In this document: piece after piece, positions 5,909 through 8,208 of the stretch | Numbering within the stretch: position 1 is the stretch's first letter | Layout: each line of letters starts with the position of its first letter | Assembly: GCA_964354135.1 (NCBI GenBank) | Contig: CAYGZA010000306.1 | Coordinates: 1-8,208 of the forward strand | Length of the DNA: 8,208 bases | Source: CAYGZA01 sp964354135 | Lineage (GTDB): Bacteria > Planctomycetota > Planctomycetia > Pirellulales > Thermoguttaceae | Direction: 5' to 3' | Position numbers and translations under genes: made by a program | Notes under the pieces: model-generated | What the model was told of the DNA's origin: nothing | Database searches by the model: none | What the model saw: only the letters and a program-made list of their open reading frames with translations

Positions 5909-6772
5909 TGCCGGCCCAAGTATCTTCACGATCGCTTCACGCGCCAGCTTGCACTTTTCCCTGAGCCCAAGTGCATTTCGTCGGATCTCCTTCTGAAACT
6001 CCTGCTTCTGGGGATCAACGCCATGGATCGCAGAAAAAGGAAGCTCGGACAGTGTCTCGCTGAGGGTATTCGTTACCCGCACAAGGTCTCGGATGTAAGC
6101 CAGTGCTCCCCAAGTCGGACGATCACGGGCGAGGAGAGAAAACGCATCGCCAAGCAGGGAATCGAGAAGGGTCGTGGGAAATCGGGTCACCCAGGCCCAT
6201 CGGTACAGATTCGTAGGGGGAAACTCTTCAGGTATTCCGTTGATTGTGCGCTCTGCAATTGCCTCAATGAGTTCCAGCTCGCTCGAAACGAGAGCGAGTT
6301 TAGAACGCTTGGTCTCAGTATCTTGAAACGCCAAGCGAATCTCCTCGTATGTCATAGCTTCATTGGTGCCGCCGGCCGTTCTCTTTAGGAAAACCCACGA
6401 GTTATTCAGTAGGACGGCGTGAGGCACTCGCGGACTGCGTGGCACCTCTATTACGAAGACGAATCTGTCCCGGGTTAGTGGGAGTGGACTTCCCACTCTG
6501 TAGTCGACGGCAGGCTCGATTCCGGATCGAAGCTTGCTAGCGAAATCACGCGGCAATTCGATGTTCTGAAGGCCGATAACCTGTCTGTTGTTGTCAATAC
6601 CAAGAACGAGATAACCACCCCGAGTGTTGGCGAAGGCCGCCACGATTTTTCGTTGATGTTCGGCGGGCTGAAGGTCAGCCTTTAGATCGAAGACGTCATT
6701 CTCGGTAATCCCGCTGGCAGCAACGTCGCGAACTGCGTCGAGCGTCCAGTCACTTAAGCTAGTGGGGATCAT
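5903..6772 (-). CDS. Schlafen/AlbA_2-domain protein with uncharacterised C-terminal region
   Basis: This 289-residue protein has an N-terminal AlbA_2 (divergent AAA-4/Schlafen) domain at about residues 20-150. Visible in it are ENDVFDLKADL (24-34), KIVAAFANTRGGYLVLGID (42-60), NRQVIGLQNIELP (62-74) and VFLKRTAGGTNEAMTYEEIR (127-146). The AFANTxGGxLVxGI block is the clearest signature. The C-terminal half (about 155-289) is helical and charged, and I do not recognise it; no nuclease, protease or membrane motif is apparent. AlbA_2 proteins are usually nucleic-acid-associated regulators or parts of anti-phage systems, so the role is open. ATG 6772 is the only sensible start, although no good Shine-Dalgarno precedes it. 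GC is about half in a sampled stretch, against far higher in glpD. The stop codon lies within the attC core box, marking it as a likely cassette gene. Confidence 0.8.
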   Translation of the reverse strand: MIPTSLSDWTLDAVRDVAASGITENDVFDLKADLQPAEHQRKIVAAFANTRGGYLVLGIDNNRQVIGLQNIELPRDFASKLRSGIEPAVDYRVGSPLPLTRDRFVFVIEVPRSPRVPHAVLLNNSWVFLKRTAGGTNEAMTYEEIRLAFQDTETKRSKLALVSSELELIEAIAERTINGIPEEFPPTNLYRWAWVTRFPTTLLDSLLGDAFSLLARDRPTWGALAYIRDLVRVTNTLSETLSELPFSAIHGVDPQKQEFQKEIRRNALGLREKCKLAREAIVKILGPAV

Positions 6773-6806
6773 CGTGTGCCCGAACCTGCGCCAGCGTACA
6801 AGAGCG

Positions 6807-6880
6807 GTCTAACATCGATTAAAGTGATCCGCACACGATGCGGAAACTGAATTCCCTATCCGTATAAGACGCCGTTGATC
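6807..6880 (-). other. Degenerate attC or attI-like site upstream of the AlbA_2 cassette
   Basis: GTTAGAC on the minus strand (6807-6813) is a perfect GTTRRRY core box. Upstream of it a perfect 6-bp stem, TCCGCA with TGCGGA around a 5-base loop (6828-6844), forms a central hairpin. The matching far box is poor: GATCAAC (6874-6880) differs from RYYYAAC at one position, and GTCTTAT (6864-6870) is an alternative. The outer arms pair only partly. It could be a decayed attC, an attI, or a secondary integration site where the AlbA_2 cassette entered. Confidence 0.45.
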
Positions 6881-6923
6881 CACGTGAGAGGGCTGCGATG
6901 ACCTCATCTTGCACCCGGCAATC

Positions 6924-6929
6924 AGTATA
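6924..6929 (-). promoter_or_regulatory. Possible -10 box upstream of the AlbA_2 cassette
   Basis: TATACT on the minus strand is close to a sigma-70 -10 consensus. It lies 25 bases after the glpD stop and would drive the AlbA_2 gene through the site at 6807-6880. No acceptable -35 hexamer lies 16-18 bases upstream (TGTTTC at best), so support is weak. The rest of the 181-base gap holds only the attC/attI-like structure. Confidence 0.25.
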
Positions 6930-6953
6930 TCACCGCTGTCGCCGTAGAAACAG

Positions 6954-8208
6954 CTATACCGCCTGATGGTATCGGGCCAGCTCCGCCTCTTCCCGGCCCC
7001 CGTCCCAGCCGAAGATGTCCGACATCCATCGAGCGACCTGGCTGGCGACATCCGCCGGGTTGTCCACATAGTAGTGCCAGCCGGCGCGGCGGAGCATGAC
7101 GTCGTCCAAGTGAACCGCCCATTCCTGGCGGCAGTAGTGGGCGACCAGCCCGGGCGTCGGCTCCGGCGGGACGATGCCGCTTGTCCCGCGGACTGCCTCG
7201 GGCGCGAGCAGCGGTTCTTTGGCGGTGCGGCACGCGGGGGCCTCGCGGCCGAGGTGGCCGACCACGCGATCCACCACTTGCTCGCCGATCAAGCGATACG
7301 TGGTGAGCTTGCCGCCCGCCACGTCGAACCAGCCCGGCTCGGGCATCCGGATCTTGTGCGCCCGCGTGATGTTCGAGGGTTTACTGCGCCGGCGGGCAAT
7401 CAGGGGGCGGAGTCCGGCCCAGGTGGCCCGCACGTCCTCGGGCCCCAGCCCGGCCGAAGGGAAGTGATGATTCACGATCCTGAGGATGTACTCGACGTCG
7501 TCCGGCTCGGTGCGGACCGCTTCGGGCGGGCCGTCGTAATCGGTGTCGGTCGTGCCGAGGATCACCCGCTCGTGCCACGGGATGGCAAAGAGGATGCGGC
7601 GGCCGTCGGCCATGACCACCGCGTCGGGCACCGGCAGGCGCTCGCGGTCGATGACCAGGTGGACGCCCTTGGTCAGCCGCAAGCGGATGCGGGCATGCGG
7701 CAGGCTCGGGGACCAAGGTCCGGTAGCGTTGACGATGGCGCGGGCGGCCAGCTCGTACGAGCGGCCGGCAAGCACGTCCGCCACGCGGCATTGCCAAACG
7801 TCGCCGTGGGGCGAGGCATTCTCCAGCCGCGCGTAATTACTGACAATCGCACCGTTGGCGGCGGCCGAACGGAGCGTGTCGAGCACCAGGCGCGAGTCGT
7901 TGGTCAGGGCGTCGTAGTAGCGCACGGCGCCGGTGAGCCGGTCACCTGCCAGGCCGGGCAGATACTCCAGGACCCGGTCGCGCTTCATCGCGCCGCACGG
8001 CCCGAAGTTCTGCCCGCCGCACAGCATGTCGTAGACCCTTACGCCGATCCGCAGTTGCCACAATCGCCACCGGGTCTTCCTGTAGGTGGGAAAGACGAAC
8101 GCCAGCGGCTCGGCCAGGTGCGGGGCAATGCGCTCGACGATGAGTTTCTCACGGCTCGCCCCGCGGACCAGGCCGATGCGCCCCTGGGCCAGGTAGCGGA
8201 GCCCGCCG
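6954..8208 (-). CDS. glpD: FAD-dependent glycerol-3-phosphate dehydrogenase, N-terminus outside window
   Basis: This membrane-associated flavoenzyme oxidises sn-glycerol-3-phosphate to dihydroxyacetone phosphate and passes electrons to quinone, linking glycerol and lipid breakdown to respiration. The frame is open to the window edge and begins GGLRYLAQGRIGLVRGASRE, the conserved GGLRYL block after the FAD-binding Rossmann fold. About 60-90 residues, including the dinucleotide-binding motif, are therefore missing. The 417 visible residues include the FGPCGAMKRDRVLEYLPGL region, VNATGPWS, the LTKGVHLVIDR strand, GTTDTDYDGPP, the active-site-region WAGLRPLIARR and DVAGGKLTTYRLIGE. The C-terminal DAO_C-type domain ends at TAG 6954-6956. 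GC is high, like uvrB. The TTG at 8063 is internal. It is the last gene before the accessory block, which is read in the same direction. Confidence 0.95.
   Translation of the reverse strand, partial: GGLRYLAQGRIGLVRGASREKLIVERIAPHLAEPLAFVFPTYRKTRWRLWQLRIGVRVYDMLCGGQNFGPCGAMKRDRVLEYLPGLAGDRLTGAVRYYDALTNDSRLVLDTLRSAAANGAIVSNYARLENASPHGDVWQCRVADVLAGRSYELAARAIVNATGPWSPSLPHARIRLRLTKGVHLVIDRERLPVPDAVVMADGRRILFAIPWHERVILGTTDTDYDGPPEAVRTEPDDVEYILRIVNHHFPSAGLGPEDVRATWAGLRPLIARRRSKPSNITRAHKIRMPEPGWFDVAGGKLTTYRLIGEQVVDRVVGHLGREAPACRTAKEPLLAPEAVRGTSGIVPPEPTPGLVAHYCRQEWAVHLDDVMLRRAGWHYYVDNPADVASQVARWMSDIFGWDGGREEAELARYHQAV

Noticed and set aside
5879..6388. Rightward 169-codon frame opposite the AlbA_2 gene
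   Set aside because: It starts inside the attC palindrome and has no recognisable domain, while the minus strand holds a clear AlbA_2 domain over the same bases.
6955..6971. ATACC/GGTAT inverted repeat at the end of glpD as a terminator
   Set aside because: The stem is only 5 bp, lies inside the coding sequence and has no T run.

Overview
The window is mostly GC-rich, and its housekeeping genes look like those of an environmental bacterium. The style of UvrB, HemL and GlpD, the dispersed short repeats and the many tiny accessory genes suggest Planctomycetes. That is an impression from gene and repeat style, not a measured placement. No rRNA, tRNA, CRISPR array, integrase or transposase gene is visible.

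Left flank (1-3289): the 3' part of uvrB runs rightward into the window and converges with a complete leftward hemL (glutamate-1-semialdehyde aminotransferase). The 184-base gap between them is packed with short repeats: two inverted copies of a unit built from CACGGAG heptamers, enclosing a GCYGATAGCT direct repeat and a hairpin.

Middle (3290-6950): every gene here is leftward, small and accessory. In transcription order from high to low coordinates they are: a Schlafen/AlbA_2-domain protein; a strong integron attC-like site; a tightly coupled DUF4160-DUF2442 pair; a promoter-like repeat; a two-gene unit of 65 and 80 residues, the second weakly Phd-antitoxin-like; a truncated second copy of DUF2442 fused to a second copy of the promoter-like repeat; a clan AA (retropepsin-like) aspartic protease; an 88-base REPIN-like hairpin; and a DEDD-type 3'-5' exonuclease ending 26 bases before hemL. 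The AlbA_2 gene has about half GC where I sampled it, far below the flanking glpD.

Right flank (6954-8208): a leftward glpD (FAD-dependent glycerol-3-phosphate dehydrogenase) whose N-terminus lies beyond the window.

The most notable signal is the attC-like site at 5830-5908. It has both core boxes, a long imperfect palindrome and an extrahelical base. The AlbA_2 stop codon lies inside one box, and the next gene's ribosome binding site follows the other box directly. A second core box with a degenerate partner lies upstream of the AlbA_2 gene, so that gene looks like a captured gene cassette. The DUF2442/promoter duplication and the REPIN-like hairpin show that the rest of the block has also been assembled by rearrangement and repeat insertion.
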